From NCBI RefSeq assembly GCF_036850765.1, contig NC_089490.1, forward strand, positions 109,189,074-109,253,073: DNA of 64,000 nucleotides, read 5' to 3'. Shown here piece by piece: positions 25,026 to 36,845 of the stretch. Every line of letters begins with the position of its first letter. Positions within the stretch are counted from its first letter, which is position 1. The position numbers and the translations under genes were made by a program. The notes beneath the pieces are model-generated. The model made no database searches. It was not told the origin of the DNA and was given only the letters and a program-made list of their open reading frames with translations. The DNA is from Saccopteryx bilineata. Taxonomy: Eukaryota > Chordata > Mammalia > Chiroptera > Emballonuridae.

Positions 25026-25347
25026 TTTATATATTGCTTTCTGTTAGTTTTGTGTCTTGTTTGATTCTTCTCTTTCGTTTTTCTATCTTTTGTTTTTGTT
25101 TGGTTGTATCACATACATCTTTCCTCTGTTGCTCTCTTTTTTAAATCATGGGCTTCTGTGGTTGTTTTTCCACTGGTGGTTACCATTAAGTAATGAAAAG
25201 AGTTCCTACCTTGTTCGTTGTAGTGCACTATCTTGTGAGTACTTTTGCACTCCATTGTCCTTTGCTCCTGTTAATCTCTGTCCTCTCCCCCCCTTTTTTT
25301 TTGTTGTTGTCACAGTTTAAATTTGGTTTTATTGTGTTCTTGGTGAA

Positions 25348-26317
25348 GCTTTTGTGGTTTTGTTTTGTTTTGTTCTTTGTATCTGGTTGGAAAACCCCTT
25401 CAGTAATTTGTGGAGTGGGGGTTTTCTGATGATAAATTCCCTCATCTATTTTGTATTTGTGAATGTTTTTATTTCTCCTCGTATTTGAAGGATAGCTTTC
25501 ATGGGTATAGTATTCTTGGCTGTAAGTTCCCCTCTTTCAGGACTTTAAATATTGGGGTCCACTCTCTTCTAGCTTGTAGAGTTTCTGCTGAGAAATCTGA
25601 TGATAATCTAATGGGCCTTCCTTTATATGTTGTATTCTTCTTTTCCCTGGCTGCCTTGAGAATTTTTTCTTTGCCATTGGTTTGTGCCAATTTCATTATG
25701 ATGTGCCTTGGAGTAGGTTTGTTGGGGTTAAGAAAACTCTGTGTTCTGTTTGCTTCTTGAATTTAAGGCTTTAGTTCTTTCCACAGGCTTGGGAAGTTCT
25801 CATCTATTATTTGTTTGAATATGTTCTCCATTCCATTTTTCTCTCTCTTCTCCCTGTGATATACCTATTATTCTTATGTTATTCTTTTTGATGGAGTCAG
25901 ACAATTCCTGTAGGGCTTTCTCATTTTTTTTAATTTTTGAGTTTCTTCTTCTCTCTGTTGTGCCTCAAATTGCTTGTCTTCTATTTCATTAATCCTACCT
26001 TCTATCTGGCCTGTTCTATTAGCTAAGGTTGTTACCTCGTTTTCCAGCTCTTGAATTGAGTTTTTCATCTCTGTTTGATTTGTTTTTATAGTTTCAATTT
26101 CCTTGGTTATATATTTTTTGTGTTTATTGAGTTGTTTTCTGAGCTCCCTAAATTGCCTTTCTGTGTTTTCTTGTATATCTCTGAGTATTTTTAGGATTTC
26201 TATTTTAAATTCTGTGTCATTTAGCTCCAAGGTTTCCAATATATTAAATTTTTTCTCCATAGATTTTTCCTCCTCTATCTGTGCTACCTCTCTGTCTTTT
26301 GTATCCATAATATTCAA
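25348..26317 (-). pseudogene. LINE-1 ORF1p remnant (nested L1-A)
   Basis: The L1-A ORF1 is shared with the copy at 61177. It has a MDTKDREVAQ-type start, a long coiled coil rich in E, K, L and I (LNDTEFKIEILKILRDIQEN), and a C-terminal RNA-binding domain ending in the 25499-25696 segment. The first ATG of the family (ATGCCATTAAG) has become TTG, so translation would start at the ATG at 26317. A frameshift after 147 codons destroys the domain order. It is non-functional. Confidence 0.85.
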
Positions 26318-27604
26318 TTTTTTTTTCTTAATGGCAACTGAGTTTGATTTTGTTGATAGTATTAATGAGAATTAATAAAGAATAAAAAGTTAAAAAATAA
26401 AAAGGAATAAATTTAAAAAATTATTCCCCCACTTTTTTTTCCTCTCCTCTCCTCTCCCCTCCTTCTTGAGAAAATCTTGTGGTGAACTGTGAATTATATT
26501 GTGCTAAATAGAACAAAAACTACCTAGAATGGAGGGCTGAGTTGGGGAGAAGTGATAAAGGGGCAAAAGAAGGGGTATGGACCCTCAAAATGCAAAAAAG
26601 AAAAAAATTTGGGACAAGAATAAAATGATTTGCTTTTAGGTGTTGGTTGACTAAGAGATATGATGAGAGGAATAAGAGGGAAACATGAAAAAGGGGAAAA
26701 AATTTAAAAATTACTATTGTATTTAGTGGAGCAAGAGCTAGATAAAATGGGGAGCCAGGGTTTGGAGCACTATTAGTGAGTTTAAAAAGCGAAGTAAGAA
26801 ACCCCCAAAGTGCCACAAAGAAAAATTTGAGTCCCAGATAAAGTAATTTGTTAGTGATTGAGGATTGAATGGGAGGAAAAGTAAAGGAGAAAAGAAGAAA
26901 CTAATATAGAGGGAGAAAAAATAAAAATAAAAAGAGAAGAACACAAAAAGAAAAAAATAAAAGGAGAGAGAGAGAGTTAAGGGTTTTGAAGTACAACCCT
27001 CATAGAGAGAAAGGAAGAAGAAAAAAAAGATAATGTGAGATGTAACACTTATGGGTAGTGTAGTTCAAGGAGAGGAGAGAGTAAGACTGGCAGAGAATTA
27101 AACGACCAAATTAGAGGAGGAAGAAAATAATCAAGACAAGAAGATAAGAGAAACAAACAAACAAATATAATAAAATGAGATAGGTTATAAAGACTGTGGA
27201 TTATTCTTGATTTTGAAAGGTTATCTTCTTGCTTTTTCTTTTCTCTCCCTCTTTCTGGTCGGTGACTCTGTACCCCGGGTTCTGCCCCTGTGACATGCTT
27301 AGGTAGAGGTTTGCAGTTGATAAGTCTCTATGGCAATGTCATATATTGGGCTTCAATTTCGTTGGTAGTCGAGGCTCATTAGCACTTGCAGGCCCCACCA
27401 ATGAGAGAGTCCGTATTCCCAGAGCCTCTCTCCTAGTCTTTTTTTCCTGAATTAGTAGCCTGATGATTCAGCATTGGGGTTGCTGCTGCCTCTGCCTGGA
27501 GAGTAAGAGGCTCAAAGAGCTGGCCAAGCCCCACTCTATTCCCACTCAGCACAGGGCTCTGGGTAAGGCTCAGTCAGAGCAGCTAGTATAATCAGGCGGG
27601 TCTA

Positions 27605-27960
27605 ATCAAAGACCTCTGACTCTGCCGCTCTGTCCAGGAACACGGGCGCCCACTTGTGGGGGAATCTCTTGCCCACTATCTGCGCTTGCAGACCAGGATA
27701 TCCGGCCAGCCGCCTCTCACTTTCAGTGAGGCGCCCTGCCCACATGGAAGAGTTCAAGCATAGGGAATTTTGCTCCTGCTCTCTCCCCATGTGCCACTTT
27801 TCAGGGTGCAGGGGTGACCCCCAGATTCCGCTTTTGGCCCACACAAAGGCCTCTGACTCTGCCCCTCTGTCCGGTAACACAGGTGACCACTCCCAGGGCT
27901 CTAGGAGGAATTTTTCGCTCACTATCTGCGCCCACCGACCAGAAGATTACGGCGGATGGC
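27605..27960 (-). repeat. L1-A 5' UTR monomer pair
   Basis: The block containing ctctgactctgcc recurs about 235 bases apart, with the surrounding cacaaaggcc and tctgcgc text. It is the same unit as at 1385-1895 and 59050-59790, here degenerate. Confidence 0.65.
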
Positions 27961-28395
27961 TGTCCCAAGTGCTTTTCTTTGTCTGGGTTTGGCGTAAGTG
28001 TTAGCTTGTGTTGACTGGGTTGCCACAAGCACAGTTTTTCTTTGGCTTGGATGTCCATGCCACAGCCTGGTTCAGACATTTGTGCCGCAGTCTGGTTCTA
28101 TTCACACCCTATGCCTGCCTTAGTTCCTATACTCTCAGTTCCCAGTGAAAGCAGCCCTTATTTAGGTTAGTGAGGAAGGCGGAATGTTTCTTCCTCCTTA
28201 TTTCCTTCGGGGTTGATTATATATTTAGTCAATTTTTCACTCAATCATACCTTTGTGTTTAGTGTGGAACTTCTGGAGGCTCCAAGGATAGATTTTTCTC
28301 TCTCTGGTTGAAGATTTTGTTGCATTTTTGTAAAGATCTATCGGTATCACTCCTTACGGCGCCATTTCTCTGATGTCATAAATAGATAAATTTTT

Positions 28396-30905
28396 AGAAA
28401 CATATAGTCTTTAAAAATTCAATCTGGAAGAATCAGAAAACCTAAATAGGTGAATTACAACAAATGAAATTGAAACAGTTATCAAAATACTCTCAGCAAA
28501 CAATAGTCCTGGACCAGATGGCTTCACAGGTGAATTTTACCAAACATTCAAAGAAGAACTAAAACCTATCCTTCTCATGCTATTTCAAAAAATTCAAGAG
28601 GAAGAACGACTTCCAAGCTCCTTTTATGAGGCAAGCATAATTTTCATTTCAAAATCAGATATAGACATTACAAAGAAGGAAAACTATGCACAATTATCCC
28701 TGATGAAGTTAGATGCTAAAATTCTCAACAAAATATTAGCAAACTGGATCCAGAAATATATGGAAAAAAATCATACATCATAATCAAGTGGTATTTATTT
28801 GGGGGAAGCAAGGCAGGTATAATATTTTCAAATCTATAAATGTGATTATTCACATAAAAAGGAAGGATAAAAATCACATGATAATACAAATAGGTGCAGA
28901 AAAAGCATTTGATAAAATCCAGCACCCATTTATCATCAAAACTCTCAGCAAAGTGGGAATACAGGGAACATACCTTAAGATGATAAAGGCCATCTATGAC
29001 AAACCCACAGCCAACATCATACTCAATGGGCAAAAATTAAAAGCAATCCCCTTAAGATCAGGAACAAGGCAGGGGTGCCCTCTTTCACCACTCTTATTCA
29101 ACATAGTTCTGGAAGTTCCAGCCACTGCAATCAGACAAAAAGAAATAAAAGGCATCCAAATTGGAAAAGAAGAAGTAAAACTATCATTATTTGTTGATGA
29201 CATAAAACTATACATAGAAAACCCTAAAGTCTCTGTCAAAAAACTACTAGACTTGATAACTGAATTCAGCAAGGTGGCAGGATATATAATTAATATTCAA
29301 AAATCAGTGGCATTTTTATACACCAACAATAAATTGTCTGAAAGAGAAATTAAGGAAACAATCTTCTTTACTATTGCAACCAAAAATATGTAGTACTTAG
29401 GAGTAATTTTAAGCAAGGAGGTAAAAGACTTGTACTCAGAAAATTATAAAACATTGATAAAAGAAGTCAAGGAAAATACAAACAAGTGGAAGCATATACC
29501 GTGTTCATGGATAGAAAGAATAAACATCATTAACATGTCTATATTACCCAAAACAATCTGTAAATTCAATGCTATACCAATTAAAATACCAATAACTTAC
29601 TTCAAAGATATAGAACTAATATTTCAAAAACTTATATGGAACCAAAAAAGAACATGAATAGCCTCAGCAATCTTAAGAAAGAAGAATAAAGTGGGTGGTA
29701 TCACACTTCTTGATATCAAGTTATACAAGAAGGCCATTGTACTCAAAACAACTTGGTACTGGCATAAGAACAGGCATACAGATCAATGGAACAGAACAAA
29801 GAATCCAGAAATAAACCAATGCCTTTATGGTCAATTGATATTTGACAAAGGAGGTAAGAGCATACGAGGAAGTAAAGATAGTCTCTTTAATAAATGGTGT
29901 TGGGTTAATTGGACAAGTACATGCAAAAAAATGAAACTAGACCACCAACTTTCACCATTCACAAAAATAAACTCAAAATGGTTAAAAGAGTTAAATGTAA
30001 GTCACAAAACAAAAAACATCTTGGAAGAAAACATAAGCAGTAAACTTTCTGATATCTCTTGTAGCAATATTTTTGCTGATTTATCTCCACAGTCAAGTGA
30101 AATAAAGGACAGGATGAACAAATAAGACTATATCAAACTGAAAAGCTTTTGCACAGCAAAAGATACCATGAACAAAATAAAAAGAAAACCCACATAATGG
30201 AAGAACATATTCTCCAATATGTCTGATAAAGTATTAATAACCAAAATTTATAAAGAATTTCTAAAACTCAACACCAGGAAGGTAAACAATCCAACTAAAA
30301 AGTGGGCAAAAGAATTGAAAAGACACTTCTCCAAAGAGGACACACAAATGGCCAGTAGGCATATAAAAAAAATGTTTAATGTCACTAATCATCAGAGAAA
30401 TGCAAATTAAAACCACAATGAGATACAACCTTACACCTGTTAGAATAACACTTATTAACAAATCACCACACAATAAGTGCTGGCGAGGGTGTGGAGATCA
30501 GGGAACTCTCCTGCACTGCTGGTGGGAATACAGACTTGTGCAGCCACTGTGGAGAACTATATGGGGTTTTCTCAGAAAATTTAAAATTGAACTGCCTTTT
30601 CACCCAGTTATCTCACTTTTAGGAATATATTCTATGAATACAAAATCACTGACTCAAAAGAAGATATGCATCTCCATGTTTATTACAGCATTGTTTAATA
30701 GCCAAGATCTGGAAACAGCCCAGGTGTCCATCAGTGGACGAGTGGATTAAAAAGCTGGGGTACATATACACAACAGAATAAAACACAGCCATGAGAAAGA
30801 AGGAAATCTTAACTTTTGTTACACCATGGGTGGACCTGGAGATTATTATGCTAAGTAAAATAAGGCAGTTAGAGAAAGGAAAATATCATATGATCTCACT
30901 TAAGT
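28396..30905 (+). pseudogene. LINE-1 ORF2p remnant, polymerase and C-terminal part (interrupted L1-B)
   Basis: This continues the frame broken at 22718. The reverse-transcriptase core is well preserved in the 201-codon segment 28788-29393, which contains the [14 protein letters not shown] motif and the catalytic FVDD box (usual mammalian form FADD). The thumb region (29691-30125) and cysteine knuckle ([10 protein letters not shown] near 30480) follow, each in a different frame. Multiple frameshifts and stops separate the pieces, so no polymerase can be made. Confidence 0.9.
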
Positions 30906-31240
30906 GTGGAATGTAACAAACAAATTGAACTGAGGAGTGAAATAGAGGCAGAGGCAGGGTCACAGGGACCAGTGACACACAAATCCTGGCACTCAGAGGT
31001 AAGGGGGCTGAGGGGATGGGATCAGAGAAGGTGAAGGGATTAGTGAAATTATATATACATAACACAGAAATATAGGTAACAGGACAGCAAATCCTAAAGG
31101 GAATGGGAGAGAGAACTAGAGAGAGGGGGACAATAGGGATATAAAAAGGGACACAGGGGTGGGGGCTGAGAGAATTATATTCAGTGGGACACTTGAATCC
31201 ATGTAAACACAATAAATTAAAATTAATAAAAATTTAAAAT

Positions 31241-32129
31241 AATAACCCACAAAAAAGAATAAAAACTAAAGATATAGATTTTTATAGCATTTCTGAAATA
31301 TAAAGAACATAGAATTCTGACCCACTCATCCAATAAGAGAAATAAATTCTTTATTTGCTCATGAAAAGGGCTGCAGTGTCATGGTCATTGTGAAGTGACT
31401 CAGTCATTTGACTTTTCACAAGTCAGGGCTTGAAAAAACAGATACAGATTTACACAAGAGCCAGGATTTGTGTGTCAGTTTGCTTAATCCTTCAACAAAA
31501 CTTTAGTGACTAGCTGTAGGTCTCAGGAATTCAAAGATTAACAAAACATGGACCTTGCCCTCAACATGCCACAGTATAGATAAGAGAGTTGGTGCACAGA
31601 ATGAAACACAGCGCAAAATCAGAAGCAGGTATTACAGGATTCTGTGAGAATATTTACAAAGGAAACTTAATTCTTATGGGACCTACTATAAGAGAAAGTG
31701 TGTCATTGAAGTTTGTTTTCATGATAAGTCTTACAAAGCCAAGAGAAGTTTTCCAGGTAGACAAGGACACTTCCGAAGGAGAAAATATATAGGTGAGCAT
31801 AGCTTCGCAAAGGGCAACTTGTTTATGTGATTATAAGTGATCAGCAAAGAACCACAGCAAGTAACATTTTCTTCTGGGTGTAAGTGGTAATGTGTTTGGT
31901 GTTGAGGCCAGCCTGGTGTGGCCTTTCTTTCATCACCAGATAGTGAAAGAGAGAAGAAAGCTAACGTTGCAAGCAATCCAACTCTTCCTTATTTGTTCAA
32001 TGGTATGTCCTGGAACAGTGAAATTTTGTGATATCTTCCATATGAAAGCCAAGATTACATGAAGACAAGTTCTTAATGCTTTCAGTGATGATTAATTGAT
32101 TAAGCACATTTTGTTGTTGCTATAAAAAA
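31241..32129. other. Unclassified DNA left of the OVOS pseudogene
   Basis: No repeat was recognised. I searched it for exon 1 (signal peptide) of the downstream macroglobulin gene and found no convincing ATG followed by a hydrophobic segment and a donor. Confidence 0.4.
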
Positions 32130-32760
32130 TAAAATGTTTTTCAGCTTTATTGACAGTGACAAATAATTATATTTAAAGTGTTCAACCTGATGATTTCACT
32201 TATGTCTATCTTGTGAAAGGATTCCACTCATTGATTCAATTAACACATTAATTTCTCACATATTTATTCTTTTTTTTTTTTCATGATACCATTAAGTACT
32301 ACTTTCAGCAAATTTTAGTTATACAATAGAATGTTATCAACTATAGTCACTCTGTTATACATTAGATCTTCAGGCCTTGTTCATCTTACAACTGAAAGTT
32401 TGTACCCTTTTACCAACCTCTCCTTATTTCTCCCATATCCCACACCTGGCAACAGCTTTTCTCTGTTTCTATGAACTTGATTTTCTTTCTTGCTTGCTTG
32501 TTTGCTTTTCTTTTAGATTCCACATATAAGTAATACCACGCATTATTAGCTTTCTCTGTCTGGCTTATTTTACTTAGCGTAATGTCCTCAAGTTCTATCC
32601 ATGTTGTTATAAATAGCAGGATTTTCTTCTTTTTTAAGGCTACATAATATTCCATTGTATATAATCACATTTTCTTGATCTATTCCTATTTCTATCCAAA
32701 ATACATAATAACTCATGGATTGTTTATCCATAGCTTATGAACAAGTTTTCAAATACTATG
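32130..32760 (-). mobile_element. Old LINE-1 3' end fragment
   Basis: An 81-codon minus-strand frame (32410-32655) starts MEYYVALKKKKIL and continues with an ITLSKISQTEK-type ending, the terminus of an older L1 ORF2. A 3' UTR follows. It is more diverged than lineages A and B. Confidence 0.85.
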
Positions 32761-32880
32761 AGGGTGAATATTTCTACAAAAAAAGCATATTAATGTTTAG
32801 CTTGTTAGGATTTCTGAGTTTCTAAGATCTTTTGGGCTGGCTTTTAAGGAATACACTCCTGATAAAATCTATCTTTGTGC

Positions 32881-33287
32881 CCTGGCCAGTTTGCTCAGTG
32901 GTAGAGCGTCGGCCTGGTGTGCAGAAGTCCCAGGTTCGATTCCCGGCCAGGGCACACAGGAGAAGTGCCCATCTGCTTCTCCACCCCTCCCCCTCTCCTT
33001 CCTCTCTGTCTCTCTCTTCCCCTCCCACAGCTAAGGCTCCATTGGAGCAAAGATGGCCCAGGCGCTGGGGATGGCTCCTTGGCCTCTGCCCCTGGCGCTA
33101 GAGTGGCTCTGGTCGCAACAGAGCGACGCCCCGGAGGGGCAGAGCATCACCCCCTGGTGGGCAGAGCATGGCCCCTGGTGGGCGTGCCGGTGGATCCCGG
33201 TCGGGCACATGCAGGAGTCTGTCTGACTGTCTCTCCCTGTTTCCAGCTTCAGAAAAAATACAAAAAAATTAAAAATAAATTAAAAAT
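32881..33287 (+). mobile_element. tRNA-derived SINE, family I
   Basis: The tRNA-like head has a perfect B box, ggttcgattcc (32934-32944). The characteristic body has a gcgctggggatggctcc block, and the tail is A-rich. Target duplication: aaatctatctttgtgc at 32865-32880 and 33288-33303, perfect over 16 bases. It lies just upstream of OVOS exon 2. Confidence 0.95.
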
Positions 33288-33400
33288 AAATCTATCTTTG
33301 TGCTGGCTGGCAACAGTAACAATGAGTATTTAGGAAACAGCCACAATAATGATGTCTTTGAACCTCTCCATGGTTGATCCAGACTATTCCTTCTCCACAG

Positions 33401-33581
33401 GCAGTGCTTGGTGGAAGTCCCATCACAACTATAAACTGGGGTTCCTGAGAAGACCTGCGTCATGCTTAATCACCTGAGTGAGACAGCGACACTTAATGTA
33501 ATCCTGGAATATAGAATAAACAACAAGACCATCCTTACATACCTGGTAGCAGAGAAGGACTCCTTCTGCAACGCTTTCATT
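33401..33581 (+). pseudogene. OVOS-like pseudogene exon 2 (181 bases)
   Basis: Acceptor ctccacag, donor gtcagt (33582). In phase it reads CLVEVPSQL, stop, TGVPEKTCVMLNHLSET, then AEKDSFCNAFI, matching the MVLVPSLL...EKGCVLL pattern of the family's first domain. The in-frame TAA is at 33432-33434. Confidence 0.88.
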
Positions 33582-33651
33582 GTCAGTATCACTCTTTGGG
33601 ATAAGGGAGAGTGATAATGAAAGCACTCATTCATTGATGCCTCCTGCTTTG

Positions 33652-34494
33652 TTTTTGTTTTTTTTTTAATAAATTTTTATTAATGTTAATGGGATGACAT
33701 TAATAAATCAGGGTACATATATTCAAAGAAAACATGTCTAGGTTATCTTGTCATTAAATTATGTTGCATACCCCTCGCCCAGAGTCAAATTGTCCTCCGT
33801 CACCCTCTATCTAGTTCTCTGTGCCCCTCCCCCTCCCCCTAACTCTCTCCCTCCCTCCCTCCTGCATCCTCCCTCCCCCCACCCCTGGTAACCACCACAC
33901 TCTTGTCCATGTCTCTTAGTCTTGTTTTTATGTTCCACCAATGTATGGAATCATGTAGTTCTTGTTTTTTTTCTGATTTACTTATTTCACTCCATATAAT
34001 GTTATCAAGATCCCACCATTTTGCTGTAAATGATCTGATGTCATCATTTCTTATGGCTCAGTAGTATTCCATAGTGTATATGTGCCACATCTTCTTTATC
34101 CAGTCATCTATTGATGGGCTTTTTGGTTGTTTCCATGTCCTGGCCACTGTGAACAATGCTGCAATGAACATGGGGCTATATGTGTCTTTACGTATCAATG
34201 TTTCTGAGGTTTTGGGGTATATACCCAGTAGAGGGATTGCTGGGTCATAAGGTATTTCTATTTGCAGTTTTTTGAGGAACCACCATACTTTCCTCCATAA
34301 TGGTTGTACTACTTTACAGTCCCACCAACAGTGGATGAGAGTTCCCTTTTTTTCCGCAGCCTCTCCAACATTTGCTATTACCTGTCTTGTTGATAATAGC
34401 TAATCTAACAGGGGTGAGGTGGTATCTCATTGTAGTTTTGATTTGCATTTCTCTAATAACTAATGAAGCTGAGCATCTTTTCATATATCTGTTG
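33652..34494 (-). mobile_element. 5'-truncated LINE-1 lineage A in intron 2 of the pseudogene
   Basis: It carries the L1-A 3' UTR and the last part of ORF2 ([10 protein letters not shown] knuckle near 34345) on the minus strand, with a T-rich (reverse A-tail) end at 33652. Target duplication gatgcctcctgctttg at 33636-33651 and 34495-34510, perfect. A young insertion. Confidence 0.94.
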
Positions 34495-34719
34495 GATGCC
34501 TCCTGCTTTGACCTGCAACAGTAAAAAAGAAACAATGAAGGAAAAATGAGAAGTGCAAAATGAATTTCAAACTAAATTCTAAACATGAAAGTTCTACTGA
34601 ATGTATTTAGATAATATTTACAGACAGATCCAGTGCAGTATACAAAAGCTAACAGTCATTAGAGGATAGGATAGATTTTGTTTGCTCTTATACTTCTAAG
34701 AAACTGCTCATGCCATCAC

Positions 34720-34795
34720 AGATATAAACACTAAGATTCATTAAGTTAGGTGATTTACCTAAGATCTCACAGATGGCTGATAGTTACTGCATTGT
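34720..34795. repeat. Possible MIR fragment
   Basis: The text around taggtgatttacctaagatctcacag resembles the core of the ancient MIR SINE. Short and diverged. Confidence 0.45.
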
Positions 34796-35108
34796 CCTAG
34801 TAACCTTCTATAACTTAAAGCATTAAATATTTAGTTAATCATACTGGCTTACATGTTATTTCCTTCACTGTTGTTCCTGTTTGAAGTTTGTTTTATTGCA
34901 ATGACATTTTCCCTTTAAATAAAGAAATGAATTGTCACTGTAATTTTATACAGTCATAATAATCTATAAACAGGGAAAATAATTCTTGGCCATATCTCCT
35001 ATTTATTCTTATGGAACTGACCAGAGAAATGAGAACATCATAAATTCTGAGACATTCAGAAGTGGGTTAATCTAGGCAGATTGTTCAGTTCAGATTTTTG
35101 TTTTACAG

Positions 35109-35259
35109 ATTCCAGAGTTGCCATCTTCCTCAGCACTCATTACTGTTCAGGTAAAGGGGCCAACTCAGGAGTTCATAAAGAGGAAGCCAATTCACACACA
35201 AACGTAGAGAGCCATCTTTGTCCAATCAGACAAACCCATCTACAAACCAGGACAAATAG
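35109..35259 (+). pseudogene. OVOS-like pseudogene exon 3 (151 bases)
   Basis: Acceptor tgttttacag, donor gtataa (35260). It reads ITVQVKGPTQEFIKRK, then after a TAG at 35205-35207, AIFVQSDKPIYKPGQ. The FVQ(T/S)DKxxYKPGQ signature is diagnostic of the A2M/complement C3 family. The last base, G, completes a codon with exon 4. Confidence 0.93.
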
Positions 35260-35421
35260 GTATAAAGAACCAAATGAACAATGGCAACTTTAAGCAGGGA
35301 AGATAGGGAAGGGGATTCTTTATTATGTTATTCTGCAGTCATGGAAGTTCTGGCATGTTGTTCTATGCTACTACCTGGGATTCCCATGGAGGGTTTCATG
35401 AGACAAAAATCTCTGTTTCAG

Positions 35422-35474
35422 TGAGATTCCGCATTGTTTCTGTGGATGTCAGTTTTCACCCTTTGAATGAAATG
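35422..35474 (+). pseudogene. OVOS-like pseudogene exon 4 (53 bases)
   Basis: Acceptor tctgtttcag, donor gtgagt (35475). It reads RFRIVSVDVSFHPLNEM, aligned with the VKFRVVSMDENFHPLNEL segment of A2M. Intact reading frame. Confidence 0.93.
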
Positions 35475-35930
35475 GTGAGTCTCATAATGATGGGTGAGGG
35501 TGGGAGAAAAGGTCAAAAAGTTAAATCTTGCCCTTTTGGAGAACCTGAGATCAATATGAGATACTTGAATCTACCACAGAAAGATTTCATAAGGGTACCA
35601 CTGCTGGAGAATAGGGCAAATCAGTTCATAAATTATATTCTTAAAATGAATTAAATATTGCTTAAATTATTTTACTTGGACCTTTCTTTTTAACCTAAAT
35701 CTAAATGAAGGTCTCTTCAATTGTACATTATTTCATAAAGGGAAAGACATGACTTCTTAAGACATGTATGTACTAAACCAAACATATAAAGTGCTGTGAA
35801 CAAAACTGGAGTAGAATTCCTTGCTTGAATAAGAAAGACCCACTTCTTCTGAACCAGATCCTCTAGCAATGCTGATATCATAGTTTTCTTTTTCTAAATT
35901 CTGTCTCATAGAGTATTTCTTTCTTTTCAG

Positions 35931-35951
35931 TTCCCAGTGGTTTATATTGAG
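35931..35951 (+). pseudogene. OVOS-like pseudogene exon 5 (21-base micro-exon)
   Basis: Acceptor ttcttttcag and donor gtaagt bracket seven codons, FPVVYIE. A 21-base exon at this place is a hallmark of A2M-family genes (IPLVYIQ in A2M). It is far below any open-frame cut-off and was found only through gene structure. Confidence 0.92.
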
Positions 35952-36391
35952 GTAAGTAATATACTCTGTATCTTAATTGGTACAAAGACCAACTACAAGT
36001 TATATTACCTTGCCTCTCTTCACCTCCTCTGTCTCCACTAGCACCTCACCAAAACTAAATAAACACTGTTTTCCTTGTTTATCTTAAGTCCTTTGAAGAG
36101 TAGATAAGATACAAATGAAGGAACAAAATGCCCTGAAATAAAGCAATTTAGTGACTCTTCCAATATTTCTGACCACAATAAATATGCCTAATCTCAAAAA
36201 GAAGTACTGTAATCTGTAATATCGCATAGCCCTTCTCTCAATCTAGAATTCTTGGAAAGCTTTGAATACTTTTGGTACCAATTTACCAACCATCTATTAT
36301 ACAACTCTTAATGCCACCCTCCCCAATGTCCTTCTGCTCAAAAGTATATATTTCAATTGTTTCTATGAGCTCATAATATTTTTACCTATAG

Positions 36392-36547
36392 AATCCCAAA
36401 AGGAACCGAATTTTCCAATGGCAAAGTCTCAGATTGCAAGGACTCAGTCAGCCCTCTTTCCCACTCTCATTGGAGCTTACCTACAAGGTCATGTTGCAGA
36501 AGGAGTCAGGAAAAAAATTGAGCACTCCTTTGAAGTGAATGAATATG
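36392..36547 (+). pseudogene. OVOS-like pseudogene exon 6 (156 bases, frameshifted)
   Basis: Acceptor ttacctatag. It reads NPKRNRIFQWQSLRLQGL and onward to YKVMLQKESGK. A run of seven A (36511-36517) is then one base short, and the family text KIEHSFEVNEY continues in another frame. The donor is GCAAGA instead of GT. It is also a few codons shorter than A2M between PLS and YKV. Confidence 0.9.
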
Positions 36548-36689
36548 GCAAGAATTTTATGTGTCCAAGACAATTATAATATTAAAGTATTTAAGATTGT
36601 ATAGTTTTTACATATAGGTGAAAAACAAAAATCTAGCATATAATAGTTGAGAATTTGCAAGATTTTTATTTACTTACATATTTTTCAAG

Positions 36690-36845
36690 CACTTGTCATG
36701 CATTATTTCATTTAATCCTCACAATAGCTCTATGGGGAAGATACCAGTTTATGAATGACCATATCATTGATGTTCATTTTATAAATAAGTATATCAATAC
36801 TAGAAAAAGTAATAATTTACCAAAATCACAGAGCTAATAAGATGC
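36690..36845 (+). repeat. MIR SINE fragment
   Basis: The text attatttcatttaatcctc (36702-36720) and accaaaatcacagagctaa (36818-36836) follow the order of the ancient MIR core and 3' end. Located in intron 6. Confidence 0.75.

Larger units (their letters stand above)
22719..28379 (-). mobile_element. LINE-1 lineage A, both ends present, internally deleted, nested in L1-B
   Basis: It is flanked by the 16-base duplication aaatagataaattttt (22703-22718 and 28380-28395). On the minus strand it runs from a 5' tip (atgacatcagag... near 28378) through the 5' UTR with monomers, ORF1 and ORF2 to the 3' UTR and a short A-rich end. At 5.66 kb it is too short. About 1.9 kb of ORF2, including the whole reverse-transcriptase core, is missing at about 23895, and a 145-base ORF2 segment is present twice. 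Confidence 0.9.
18271..31240 (+). mobile_element. LINE-1 lineage B, full-length, split by a nested L1-A
   Basis: The 5' UTR (18271-20458), ORF1 (20459-21375), and ORF2 (21429-22718, resumed at 28380) lead to the lineage-B 3' UTR and an A-rich end near 31240. The interruption at 22719-28379 is a separate minus-strand L1-A flanked by a 16-base duplication of this element. All frames are broken by stops and frameshifts, so it is an old copy compared with the one at 4480. Confidence 0.9.

Noticed and set aside
32881..32960. tRNA gene
   Set aside because: A and B boxes are present, but the sequence is the head of a SINE with target duplications and an A tail, as also at 42896, 47866 and elsewhere.
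31241..33400. Exon 1 of the OVOS-like gene
   Set aside because: No ATG followed by a signal-peptide-like stretch and a donor in the required phase could be identified; it may lie further left or be lost.
36262..36579. 105-codon + strand frame as a gene
   Set aside because: It covers A2M-family exon 6 mostly in the wrong frame. Only its end is in the family frame because of the one-base deletion at 36511-36517.
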